A DNA stretch of 64,000 nucleotides. Source: Cyanobium sp. FGCU52 (GTDB taxonomy: Bacteria > Cyanobacteriota > Cyanobacteriia > PCC-6307 > Cyanobiaceae). Every line of letters begins with the position of its first letter. The stretch's first letter is position 1. The notes beneath the pieces are model-generated. The model searched no databases, had not been told where the DNA came from, and saw only the letters and a list, made by a program, of their open reading frames with translations. This document shows positions 56,777-64,000 of this stretch, piece by piece. The DNA lies in NCBI GenBank assembly GCA_024958715.1, contig JANWUS010000006.1:1-64000 (forward strand), in the 5' to 3' direction. The position numbers were made by a program, and so were the translations under genes.

Positions 56777-57556
56777 ATGGGTGAGCTTCGCGTCGGTCGG
56801 GCGCTGCGGGAGGGGTGGGATGCCTTCCGGAGGGCACCTGTGCCCTTCGTGGCCTTCAGCCTGCTGGTGGCCCTGCTGCAGCTGCCGATCAACGTGCTCC
56901 AGGACAGCGTGACCGTGGCGCGCAGCCAGGGGGCGGCCCCCTCGTCGCTGCTGGTGTCCCTTCTGCTCTCCCTGCTGGCCACCGTGGTCAACCTCTGGGG
57001 CATCGCCGGCCTCGTGCGCGGCTCGTGGATCGCCCTGGAGGGGGGCCGGCCCCGCCTGGCCACCTTCCTGCACTGGGACGGCGCCGCCCTCTGGCGCCTG
57101 CTGCTGGCGACGCTGCTGCTGGCCCTGCTGCTGGCCCTGCTGCTCCTGCCCCTGGGACCGGTGCTGCAGCCGATCGCGACCGCCCTGGAGGAGTCGGCCA
57201 CCAGCGGCCTGCCTGCCACGCTCCCGGTCACCCCGCTGGGGGCCCTGGCGCTCGCCGCGGGTGTGGGCATCGGGCTCTACCTGGCGGTGAACCAGAGCTT
57301 CCTGGGTCAGATCGCCCTGCTGGAGGGGCCGGGTCCCTGGCGCACGCTGCTGCGCGGCCGGGCGGTGGTGGACCCCCAGTGGCTGCAGGTGCTGCTGCTG
57401 CATCTGCTGCAGGCGCTGCTGATCCTGATCGGGGTGCTGGCCTGCCTGGTGGGGGTGTTCGTGGCCCTGGCGGTGGTCACCTGCATGTCCACCGCCGCCT
57501 GGCGGCAGCTGGCCGGCACGGCCGACCCGAGGGGATTCGCCCGGGTGCCGGGCTGA
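56777..57556 (+). CDS. Polytopic membrane protein of unknown function
   Basis: This is a 259-residue protein with about six hydrophobic segments and the motif R-A-L-R-E-G-W-D-A-F-R-R-A-P at the start. The same general layout (helical N-terminal loop then helices with an internal W-R-T-L-L-R) occurs in the gene at 62877-63614, so the two may be distant relatives. No family is assigned. It lies 28 bases after the desulfurase gene and converges with the DUF456 gene. Confidence 0.65.
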   Translation: MGELRVGRALREGWDAFRRAPVPFVAFSLLVALLQLPINVLQDSVTVARSQGAAPSSLLVSLLLSLLATVVNLWGIAGLVRGSWIALEGGRPRLATFLHWDGAALWRLLLATLLLALLLALLLLPLGPVLQPIATALEESATSGLPATLPVTPLGALALAAGVGIGLYLAVNQSFLGQIALLEGPGPWRTLLRGRAVVDPQWLQVLLLHLLQALLILIGVLACLVGVFVALAVVTCMSTAAWRQLAGTADPRGFARVPG

Positions 57557-57575
57557 GGTGCCCTCAGGAGAGGGT

Positions 57576-58145
57576 TCAGGAGCGGGTGCTGAGGATCAGA
57601 AAGCCGAGGATTCCCACCAGCGAGAGCAGGAACTGGGCCACCCGGCTCACCAGCATCCCCGCCACCACCGCCAGGCCCACCAGCAGGGAGCGGCGCAGGC
57701 GCAGCAGACCGAACGGGCCGAGGGAGGTGGGGGCGGTGAGCAGCTCGCCGAGGGAGGCCCCCAGCAGCGGGCCGAGCAGGGCTCCCACCAGGGGCCCGCC
57801 CACCGGCAGGGCCGGCAGCAGGCCCAGAAGCCCCACCAGCAGACCGATCCCCGAGCCGATGTAGGCCCAGCGGGTGGCCTGCATCCGGGCCGCCCCCAGC
57901 ACCAGGCCGAGGGCATCGGCCCCCCACCCCAGCAGCAGGATTCCCCCCGCCAGGGCCAGCACCGGCCAGCCGGCGCTCCAGCCCACCGCCCACACCCAGA
58001 TCAGGGCGCCGAGGGGCAGCAGGGCGAGCCCCGGCAGCACCGGCAGGAGGGTGCCCGGCACCGCGAGCAGCTGAACCACCAGGGACGACCACCAGAGGAT
58101 GTCGGTGCGACCGATCTCCGGCAGGGAGGGAAGGGCGAGGGTCAT
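57576..58145 (-). CDS. DUF456 family membrane protein
   Basis: This is a 189-residue hydrophobic protein with about five helices, rich in Leu and Gly. The [15 protein letters not shown] motif near residues 35-49 and [14 protein letters not shown] are typical of DUF456. Function unknown. Its start overlaps the rsmH stop by four bases (ATGA). Confidence 0.85.
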   Translation of the reverse strand: MTLALPSLPEIGRTDILWWSSLVVQLLAVPGTLLPVLPGLALLPLGALIWVWAVGWSAGWPVLALAGGILLLGWGADALGLVLGAARMQATRWAYIGSGIGLLVGLLGLLPALPVGGPLVGALLGPLLGASLGELLTAPTSLGPFGLLRLRRSLLVGLAVVAGMLVSRVAQFLLSLVGILGFLILSTRS

Positions 58146-59050
58146 GGCAGACGGCGGGCCACCCGCAGCTTGGCGGAGCGGCTGCGGGGATTCGCCTCCA
58201 CCTCGGCCTCGCCTGCCACCAGGGGCTTGCGGGTGAGCCGCTCCAGCCGGGGGTCGCTCAGGAAGGCGGTCTTCACGCGGCGGTCCTCGAGCGAATGGAA
58301 GCTGATGATCGCCAGGATGCCGCCGGGCACCAGCCAGTCGGGGGCGCGCTCCAGCAGGCGCTCCAGGGACCCGAGCTCGTCGTTCACGGCGATCCGCAGA
58401 GCCTGGAAGGTGCGGGTGGCGGGATGGATGCGGCCATGGCGGGCCCGCGGCGGGTAGCAGCCGGCCACCGCATAAGCCAGATCGGCGGTGCCTCGGGCGT
58501 GAGCCGGATCCCCCCAGGGCCCCTGCTCCTTGAGGCGGCGGGCGATGCGGCGGGAGAGGCGCTCCTCGCCATAGGCGTAGATCAGATCGGCCAGGTCGGT
58601 CTCCGCGAGGCGATCGATCAGGGCGCCGGCGGTCTCACCGGCAGCGGGGTTCATGCGCATGTCGAGCGGGCCATCGGCCCGGAAGCTGAAGCCCCGGTCC
58701 GCCCCATCGAGCTGGGGGCTGCTCACCCCCAGGTCGGCCAGCACCGCCAGGGCCGGCTCGGCGGGCACGTGATCGGCGAAGTTGGTGGCCTCGATGCGCA
58801 CGCGATCGCCGAAGCCGGCCAGGTTTGCGGCGGCCGCCGCCCGGGCGCTGGGGTCGCGGTCGAGGCCCACCAGCCGCAGGCTTGGATAGGCCTCCAGCAA
58901 AAGGGCGCTGTGGCCACCACCGCCGAGGGTGCAGTCGATCAGCACACCGCCAGCAGGCCTGTCCGCCAGCAGCGCGGCCAGCGGCGCCAGGGCCTCCAGC
59001 ACCGCATCCGCCAGAACGGGCACGTGCTCGAAGGATCCCGCAGCCGTCAT
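58142..59050 (-). CDS. rsmH: 16S rRNA (cytosine-1402-N4)-methyltransferase
   Basis: This is a 302-residue SAM enzyme (formerly MraW). It shows [36 protein letters not shown] and I-S-F-H-S-L-E-D-R. It methylates C1402 of the ribosomal P site. It overlaps the FUSC-type gene upstream by one base and DUF456 downstream by four. Confidence 0.95.
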   Translation of the reverse strand: MTAAGSFEHVPVLADAVLEALAPLAALLADRPAGGVLIDCTLGGGGHSALLLEAYPSLRLVGLDRDPSARAAAAANLAGFGDRVRIEATNFADHVPAEPALAVLADLGVSSPQLDGADRGFSFRADGPLDMRMNPAAGETAGALIDRLAETDLADLIYAYGEERLSRRIARRLKEQGPWGDPAHARGTADLAYAVAGCYPPRARHGRIHPATRTFQALRIAVNDELGSLERLLERAPDWLVPGGILAIISFHSLEDRRVKTAFLSDPRLERLTRKPLVAGEAEVEANPRSRSAKLRVARRLP

Positions 59051-60177
59051 CAGGCCATCCTGCCCTGCAGCGCAGGAGGCTGCCGCCGCCTCGCCTCGGA
59101 GCCCAGGCTGAAGGTGCGCCAGCCGCGCTCGGCGGTCTCGATCGCCTCGTGCAGCATGCGGCCCAGGGTGTAACCGGCTGCCAGCCGCTCAAGAACCGGA
59201 GGCGGCAGCTGATCGAGCCGCGGGTCGCTGAACACCTCCTCCAGCGCCAGCCAGTCCGGCGGCAACCGCAGCGGGGTGGCGGGCGGCGGCGGCAGGAGCC
59301 CCCGCTCGCGGCCGAGCAGGCGACTCCAGAGCGAAAGCCGCTCCGCCAGCACCCGCAGCAACTCCGCCTGATCGGCCTGGAGGATCGTCAGAAGCGACCC
59401 TGATCCTTGCTCCAGCAGAGGCTGCTCAGCCAGCTCGCGGCTGGCGCTCAGGAGCCTCGAGGCAGCCCACTCCAGAGTTTCCACCAGCCGGTGGAGGGGA
59501 TGGCGGAGGGGCTGGGTTCCGAGTTCAAGATCGAGGGCCGGCCGCTGCGCGCGCAGCTTCTGAAGCGTCGCCTGACGGGCCCGCAGGCGGGCGACGGCTT
59601 CCTCAGGGGCTGATCCGGTGGGGGCCGCTGCGGGAGCCCCAGCGGGCGCCAGGGCCGTGGCCTCCAGCTCCAGATCCTCAGCCAGGCCGCTGAACAGATC
59701 AGCCAGGGTGGCCAGCACGGTCCTCTGACTGCGGCTCGGCCAGAACAGGCGCAGGCTGAGCAACGTGATCAGAAGGCCGACGACGGTCCAGAACAACCGC
59801 AGCGGCAACCAGTCGCCGAGCTCCTCGTGGTGCACCAGCCAGCCCATCACCATGACGATGCCGCCCACCTTGTAACCGACCTTCAGCCCCAGGGCGCCTC
59901 CGATCAGACGCAGCGAGCCGAGAGCGATCGCCAGGCCCACGGGCATCGGCAGCCCCTGCAGGCCGTGCAGGCCCACCTCGAGCAGAACCCCGCCCAGCAG
60001 CGAACCCAGAATCCTCTGGCGTCCCAGCTCCAGGGAGGATCCGTAGGTTCCGCTGCAGGCCGCCAGCACCGCCAGAGGGGCGTAATAGCCGTAGGCGAGG
60101 CCGCTGATGCTGCTGAAGCCGTTCACCAGCCCGGTGGTGAGGGCGAGCCGCAGATCGGCCCGGGTGATCAGGGGCAT
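59050..60177 (-). CDS. FUSC/aromatic-acid-exporter-like membrane protein, second of a pair
   Basis: This is a 375-residue protein with five or six helices in residues 1-155 ([19 protein letters not shown] and L-G-S-L-L-G-G-V) and a long helical cytosolic domain after residue 160. This is the half-unit layout of FUSC/ArAE proteins. It overlaps the upstream FUSC gene by ten bases and rsmH by one, so the products may work together. Substrate unknown. Confidence 0.78.
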   Translation of the reverse strand: MPLITRADLRLALTTGLVNGFSSISGLAYGYYAPLAVLAACSGTYGSSLELGRQRILGSLLGGVLLEVGLHGLQGLPMPVGLAIALGSLRLIGGALGLKVGYKVGGIVMVMGWLVHHEELGDWLPLRLFWTVVGLLITLLSLRLFWPSRSQRTVLATLADLFSGLAEDLELEATALAPAGAPAAAPTGSAPEEAVARLRARQATLQKLRAQRPALDLELGTQPLRHPLHRLVETLEWAASRLLSASRELAEQPLLEQGSGSLLTILQADQAELLRVLAERLSLWSRLLGRERGLLPPPPATPLRLPPDWLALEEVFSDPRLDQLPPPVLERLAAGYTLGRMLHEAIETAERGWRTFSLGSEARRRQPPALQGRMA

Positions 60178-61145
60178 GGGGCTGCACCACGCAGGCGGGC
60201 GAGTTCCCGGGCGCTTTCCAGCAGCGGGCGCTGCTCCTGGGCCAGGGCGAGCAGGGTGAACAGCGAACGGCCGCTGCCGGCGGCCAGGGCCGTCCAGTCC
60301 TCCAGCGGGATGACGGGGAGATCGACACCGCCCACCCCCTCGCACTGGGCCGCCAGCGCCTCGATGGCGAGGCCCAGGGGATCGGAGCCGGCCGGATCCG
60401 GACGCGGCGGGTCGCTGGCCACGAGCAGCCTCTCCCACTGCAGCCAGTGCAGGCGCAGACGTTGCCAGAGCTGGACCCGGCGGCGCCATGCCCCCGCCTG
60501 AAGGCGACGCCAGCGCGGCCCGCCGAGCTCCTGGTGCAGCAGGGTCTCCATCCGCTCCAGGGCAGCGCCCAGGGAAGCGGGCGGCAACGGAGCGGGACGG
60601 GCGGCCTCCCCCACCAGCCAGCGGCGGTAGCCGGCCAACTGGCCGCGCAGCATCGCCATGAGCCCATGCTCCGCCTCCTCGAGCTGCCGAACGCCATCTC
60701 TGGGCCAGAAGAGGAGCCCCACGGCGATGGCCACGGCGCAGCCGATCGAGGTATCGAGGGCACGGTTGAACGCGTACTCCCAGTTGAGGGCGGCATGGCC
60801 GGGGATCATCAGAAACATCACCGGGATCAGCGCGGCGGTGCTCAGGGAGCTCTGCCAGCCCAGCAGGCGCAGCGTCGGCACGATCACCAGCAGCGACAGG
60901 AGCACCCCGGGCCAGCCGGCGGCGATGCCATGGACCAGGAACGTGATCAGCCCTCCGGCCACGGTGCCGAGGATGCGGATGGTGGCTGCCTTGAGCGTCA
61001 GATCGTCGTTGTCATCCACCACGATCACCACCGCCAGCAGGGGGTACCAGGCAAAGGCGATGCGATCGAAGCGCTCCACCAGCGCGGCGGTGATCAGAGC
61101 CGCCACCGCCAGCTTGAGGCTGTTGCGCAGCAGCTGGGCCTTCAT
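60168..61145 (-). CDS. FUSC/aromatic-acid-exporter-like membrane protein, first of a pair
   Basis: This is a 325-residue protein with about six helices in residues 1-150 (F-A-W-Y-P-L-L-A-V-V-I-V-V-D-D-N-D, R-I-L-G-T-V-A-G-G) followed by a helical Trp/Arg-rich cytosolic domain. The D-D-N-D-D-L-T segment and R-I-L-G-T motif are typical of FUSC-like exporters. It is divergent from ndhH. The two FUSC genes are non-identical and look like separate halves of one transporter. Confidence 0.8.
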   Translation of the reverse strand: MKAQLLRNSLKLAVAALITAALVERFDRIAFAWYPLLAVVIVVDDNDDLTLKAATIRILGTVAGGLITFLVHGIAAGWPGVLLSLLVIVPTLRLLGWQSSLSTAALIPVMFLMIPGHAALNWEYAFNRALDTSIGCAVAIAVGLLFWPRDGVRQLEEAEHGLMAMLRGQLAGYRRWLVGEAARPAPLPPASLGAALERMETLLHQELGGPRWRRLQAGAWRRRVQLWQRLRLHWLQWERLLVASDPPRPDPAGSDPLGLAIEALAAQCEGVGGVDLPVIPLEDWTALAAGSGRSLFTLLALAQEQRPLLESARELARLRGAAPCP

Positions 61146-61231
61146 GCGGGTCGCCTGGGGTGAGGGCCATGATGGCGCCGGCGCGCCAGTGCGGCAGCGC
61201 AGCAGCCGGGCCCAGACGCCCTTCCGCTACC

Positions 61232-61237
61232 TAGAAT
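61232..61237 (+). promoter_or_regulatory. Possible -10 element for ndhH
   Basis: TAGAAT, a near-consensus -10, lies 37 bases before the ndhH ATG in the region divergent from the FUSC gene. No -35 element is clear. Confidence 0.4.
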
Positions 61238-61274
61238 CGCCCCCACCCCGGCCCCGGCCTGCCGCCATCCCCCC

Positions 61275-62459
61275 ATGACCCAGCTGGAAACGCGCACCGA
61301 GCCGATGGTGGTCAATTTCGGCCCCCATCACCCGTCGATGCACGGGGTGCTGCGGCTGGTGGTCACCCTCGATGGCGAGGACGTGGTGGACTGCGAGCCG
61401 GTGATCGGCTATCTCCACCGCGGCATGGAAAAGATCGCCGAAAACCGCACGAACATCATGTTCGTGCCCTACGTGAGCCGCATGGATTATGCGGCGGGCA
61501 TGTTCTACGAGGCGATCGTGGTTAACGCCCCCGAGCGGCTGGCCGATGTGCCGGTGCCGAAGCGTGCCAGCTACATCCGGGTGCTGATGCTGGAGCTCAA
61601 CCGGATCGCCAACCACCTGCTCTGGCTCGGCCCCTTCCTGGCGGATGTGGGCGCCCAGACGCCGTTCTTCTACATCTTCCGCGAACGGGAGATGATCTAC
61701 GACCTGTGGGAGGCGGCCACCGGTCAGCGGCTGATCAACAACAACTATTTCCGCATCGGCGGGGTGGCGGTGGATCTGCCCTACGGCTGGATCGACAAGT
61801 GCCTCGACTTCTGCGACTGGTTCGGCCCGAAGATCGACGAATACGAGAAGCTGATCACCAACAACCCCGTCTTCCGCAAGCGGATCGAGGGACTGGGCAC
61901 CATCAGCCGCGAACAGGCGATCAACTGGAGCCTCTCCGGTCCGATGCTGCGGGCCTCCGGGGTGCCCTGGGACCTGCGGAAGGTCGATCACTACGAGTGC
62001 TACGACGACTTCGACTGGAACGTGGCCTGGGAGAAGGAGGGCGACTGCTACGCCCGCTATCGCGTGCGCATCCAGGAGATGCGCGAGTCGCTGAGCATCC
62101 TGCGCCAGGCCTGCCGCATGATCCCCGGCGGCCCCTTCGAGAACCTGGAGGCCCGCCGGCTGGCGGAGGGCAAGCAGAGCGAGTTCTTCGGCTTCGACTA
62201 CCAGTACGTGGCCAAGAAGGTGGCGCCCACCTTCAAGATTCCCAGCGGCGAGCTCTATACCCGCCTGGAATCGGGCAAGGGCGAGATCGGCGTGTTCATC
62301 CAGGGCAACGACGACGTCACCCCCTGGCGCTTCAAGATCCGCGCCGCCGACCTCAACAACCTCCAGATCCTGCCCCACATCCTCAAGGGGGCCAAGGTGG
62401 CCGACATCATGGCGATCCTCGGCTCGATCGACGTGATCATGGGCTCGGTGGATCGATGA
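61275..62459 (+). CDS. ndhH: NAD(P)H-quinone oxidoreductase subunit H
   Basis: This is a 394-residue subunit, the NuoD-like 49-kDa protein of the peripheral arm near the quinone site. Hallmarks are [26 protein letters not shown] and the C-terminal [14 protein letters not shown]. The next gene starts one base after its stop. Confidence 0.96.
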   Translation: MTQLETRTEPMVVNFGPHHPSMHGVLRLVVTLDGEDVVDCEPVIGYLHRGMEKIAENRTNIMFVPYVSRMDYAAGMFYEAIVVNAPERLADVPVPKRASYIRVLMLELNRIANHLLWLGPFLADVGAQTPFFYIFREREMIYDLWEAATGQRLINNNYFRIGGVAVDLPYGWIDKCLDFCDWFGPKIDEYEKLITNNPVFRKRIEGLGTISREQAINWSLSGPMLRASGVPWDLRKVDHYECYDDFDWNVAWEKEGDCYARYRVRIQEMRESLSILRQACRMIPGGPFENLEARRLAEGKQSEFFGFDYQYVAKKVAPTFKIPSGELYTRLESGKGEIGVFIQGNDDVTPWRFKIRAADLNNLQILPHILKGAKVADIMAILGSIDVIMGSVDR

Positions 62460-62460
62460 G

Positions 62461-62874
62461 ATGAGCCGCCGCCGGCCGGCTCGCCTGTCCGCCCTGCCCC
62501 GGTACGGGTTCCTCCTGCCACCGGCCCTCACCAGCTACCTGTGGCTCAAGGGCCTGCATCCGCTCCTGCCCGGTTTCTCCTGCCCGTTGCGGGCCCTCAC
62601 CGGCATCCCCTGCCCTACCTGCTTCCTCACCCGGGCCACCACGCTGGCTCTTCACGGTCACCTTGCCGATTCGGTGCGCTGGCATGCCTTCGGCCCGCTG
62701 GCGGCGGGGGCCCTGCTGGCCTGGTCGGTGATGGCGATCCGCCGAGGCCGCCTCTTCCCCGTTGGGCTGAAGGCCTGGCATCTGGGCGTGGCCGCCGTAG
62801 GGCTGGTGGCCTACTGGGTTGGGCGCCTGGTCCTGAGCTACGGCATGGGCATCGCCGCCTTCCCCACCGGCTGA
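62461..62874 (+). CDS. DUF2752 family membrane protein
   Basis: This is a 137-residue protein with three hydrophobic segments. The family signature is F-S-C-P-L-R-A-L-T-G-I-P-C-P-T-C-F-L-T-R, with Cys at positions 41, 51 and 54. Function unknown. The reading begins one base after the ndhH stop, so it is probably co-transcribed with ndhH. Confidence 0.83.
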   Translation: MSRRRPARLSALPRYGFLLPPALTSYLWLKGLHPLLPGFSCPLRALTGIPCPTCFLTRATTLALHGHLADSVRWHAFGPLAAGALLAWSVMAIRRGRLFPVGLKAWHLGVAAVGLVAYWVGRLVLSYGMGIAAFPTG

Positions 62875-62876
62875 GC

Positions 62877-63614
62877 TCAGCTCAGAACACCTTTGTGATA
62901 GGCGGCGTTCTGGAGATAGAAGGTGGACACCGGTACGGCCACCAGCGCCCCCAGGCCGCAGGTGCAGACCGCCACCGCGAGCACCACCAGGAAGACCAGC
63001 ACCTGAATGCCGACGAACTCCCACCCCTTGGAGGAGCCGTAGACGGCCTGGAACGAGCCGGTGAAGGCCTGGAGCACGGGGATGTCCGTGGTGAAGATCC
63101 GGTTCACGTAAACCGGTCCCACCAGGGACACCGCCACGCCGGGAAGGATGCAGAGGATCAGGCCCAGGGCGCCCACCACCGAGAACAGCAGGCCCGCCAG
63201 CAGATAGCGCCAGGGGCGCTGGACAAGTGTGCGGAAGGCCTGCTCCACGCCGATCGTCTCGCCGGTGGCGTAGTGCAGGGCGGGCACCGCCAGGAACAGC
63301 ACGCCCACCAGGCTGGAGAGCACCATGAACGGCAGCTGGACGATCGAGCCCAGCAGGTCGGCGAGGCCTGAGACGGTGTCGCTGCCGGCGGCGCCGCTGG
63401 TGAGCGCGATGCCGACGGCCGTGAATCCCAGACTCACGACAACGCCCAGGCCACTGATCACGGCGCAGGCCACCCAGATCAGCAGGATCGTGGGCAGATG
63501 GGCCAGAAACGCCTGCCAGGCCCTCTCCACACTGGGCGGCTCGTAGGCAGCGGAAGAGGCCAAGGAGAGGCGGCCGACTCGGCCGAATGTACGGGCGGCG
63601 TTGGCGACCAGCAA
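62877..63614 (-). CDS. Polytopic membrane protein of unknown function
   Basis: This is a 245-residue protein with about six helices and a Cys-pair (V-C-T-C-G-L-G-A). The internal A-F-R-T-L-V-Q-R-P-W-R and repeated small-residue helices resemble DUF975-like or glycerophosphodiesterase-associated membrane domains. TTG 63614 is the longest start; GTG 63530 (V-E-R-A-W-Q-A-F) is a good alternative. It converges with DUF2752, two bases apart. Confidence 0.65.
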   Translation of the reverse strand: MLVANAARTFGRVGRLSLASSAAYEPPSVERAWQAFLAHLPTILLIWVACAVISGLGVVVSLGFTAVGIALTSGAAGSDTVSGLADLLGSIVQLPFMVLSSLVGVLFLAVPALHYATGETIGVEQAFRTLVQRPWRYLLAGLLFSVVGALGLILCILPGVAVSLVGPVYVNRIFTTDIPVLQAFTGSFQAVYGSSKGWEFVGIQVLVFLVVLAVAVCTCGLGALVAVPVSTFYLQNAAYHKGVLS

Positions 63615-63634
63615 GGGCGGCGGCGGGTGCCAGC

Positions 63635-64000
63635 ATGGCTCGGATGGATCCCTCCGACTGGCTGCTGCTCTGCCGAACGGTGCGCTTCGGCGAGACGGAC
63701 GCCGCCGGGGTGATGCATTTCCACCAGCTGCTGCGCTGGTGCCACGAGGCCTACGAGGAGAGCCTGGAGCGCTTCGGCATCCCGGCGGCCGAGGTGTTTC
63801 CCACGGGGGGCGAGCCCCCCGCGGTGGCGCTGCCGATCGTGCACTGCAGCGCCACTTTCCTGGCGCCGCTGGTCTGCGGCGATCCCCTCGCCATCCAGCT
63901 GGAGCCGCAGCGGCTCGATCCAGGCGGCTTCGAGGTGGGATACCGCTTCCGCAGCGGCGAGCGCGAGGTGGCCCGCGGGCTCACCCGCCACCTGGCGATC
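63635..64000 (+). CDS. menI: 1,4-dihydroxy-2-naphthoyl-CoA thioesterase (partial, 3' end missing)
   Basis: The first 122 codons of a hotdog-fold thioesterase of the 4HBT class. The active-site Asp is in F-G-E-T-D-A-A-G-V-M-H-F (D22). The subfamily likeness suggests the MenI step of phylloquinone synthesis for photosystem I, but other acyl-CoA substrates remain possible. It runs off the right edge. ATG 63635 follows 20 bases after the divergent membrane-protein start. Confidence 0.82.
   Translation, partial: MARMDPSDWLLLCRTVRFGETDAAGVMHFHQLLRWCHEAYEESLERFGIPAAEVFPTGGEPPAVALPIVHCSATFLAPLVCGDPLAIQLEPQRLDPGGFEVGYRFRSGEREVARGLTRHLAI

Overview
The window is a gene-dense, GC-rich chromosome segment from an oxygenic cyanobacterium. 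The best match is a Cyanobium/Synechococcus-type alpha-picocyanobacterium. Evidence is psbD, ycf3, ycf34, chlM, carotenoid genes, nine NDH-1 subunit genes, the response regulators RpaA, RpaB and Rre1, and many very short or overlapping intergenic junctions. No insertion sequence, prophage, CRISPR array or rRNA operon was seen. One tRNA gene (Asn) is present and it lacks an encoded CCA end.

Layout. 1-2536: 5' end of psbD, a UPF0367 protein, a CbiO-type ATPase, tRNA-Asn and rpaA with a long structured leader. 2544-9542: holB-tmk-copper ATPase on the minus strand, ycf3, radA, rpaB. 9514-13743: the lipid run plsX-fabH-fabD-plsC following rpaB. 13670-18055: YdcF-like protein, tsaB, ycf34, cca, an RRM protein and an alpha/beta hydrolase. 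18065-27311: carotenoid and NDH genes (crtB, crtP, ndhM, rbcR, a probable zeta-carotene isomerase, ndhF, ndhD). 27412-31465: LapA-like protein, scpA, a sugar nucleotidyltransferase, metF, pedR. 31226-39359: a long minus-strand block running DUF3352-sixA-gltA-ndhA-ndhI-ndhG-ndhE-nadK-CYTH-small protein. 39415-43317: rhodanese, hrcA, an Anbu-type proteasome homologue, trpB and a small protein. 43318-46091: an accessory stretch with a 2-oxoglutarate dioxygenase of lower GC and a PIG-V-like membrane glycosyltransferase. 46147-64000: housekeeping genes (SUI1 factor, cysC, purE, nagA, chlM, rre1, cysteine desulfurase, rsmH, ndhH, menI) interspersed with less conserved membrane or secreted proteins and a pair of FUSC-type transporters.

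How it fits together. Most genes serve photosynthetic electron flow (PsbD, Ycf3, NDH-1), pigment and quinone supply (CrtB, CrtP, Z-ISO, ChlM, MenI), membrane lipid synthesis and redox cofactor supply (NAD kinase, citrate synthase). Regulators of light, clock and redox response (RpaA, RpaB, RbcR, PedR, Rre1) lie among them, all without adjacent sensor kinases. The least ordinary items are an RluA-family protein with Gly in place of the catalytic Asp, a stand-alone Anbu peptidase seven bases behind hrcA, a PlsX with a glycine-zipper-like N-terminal extension, a His-rich loop in NdhF, a tandem FUSC pair, and the lower-GC dioxygenase island. I did not see a clear new defence or biosynthetic system. 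All assignments come from reading the sequence without database searches.
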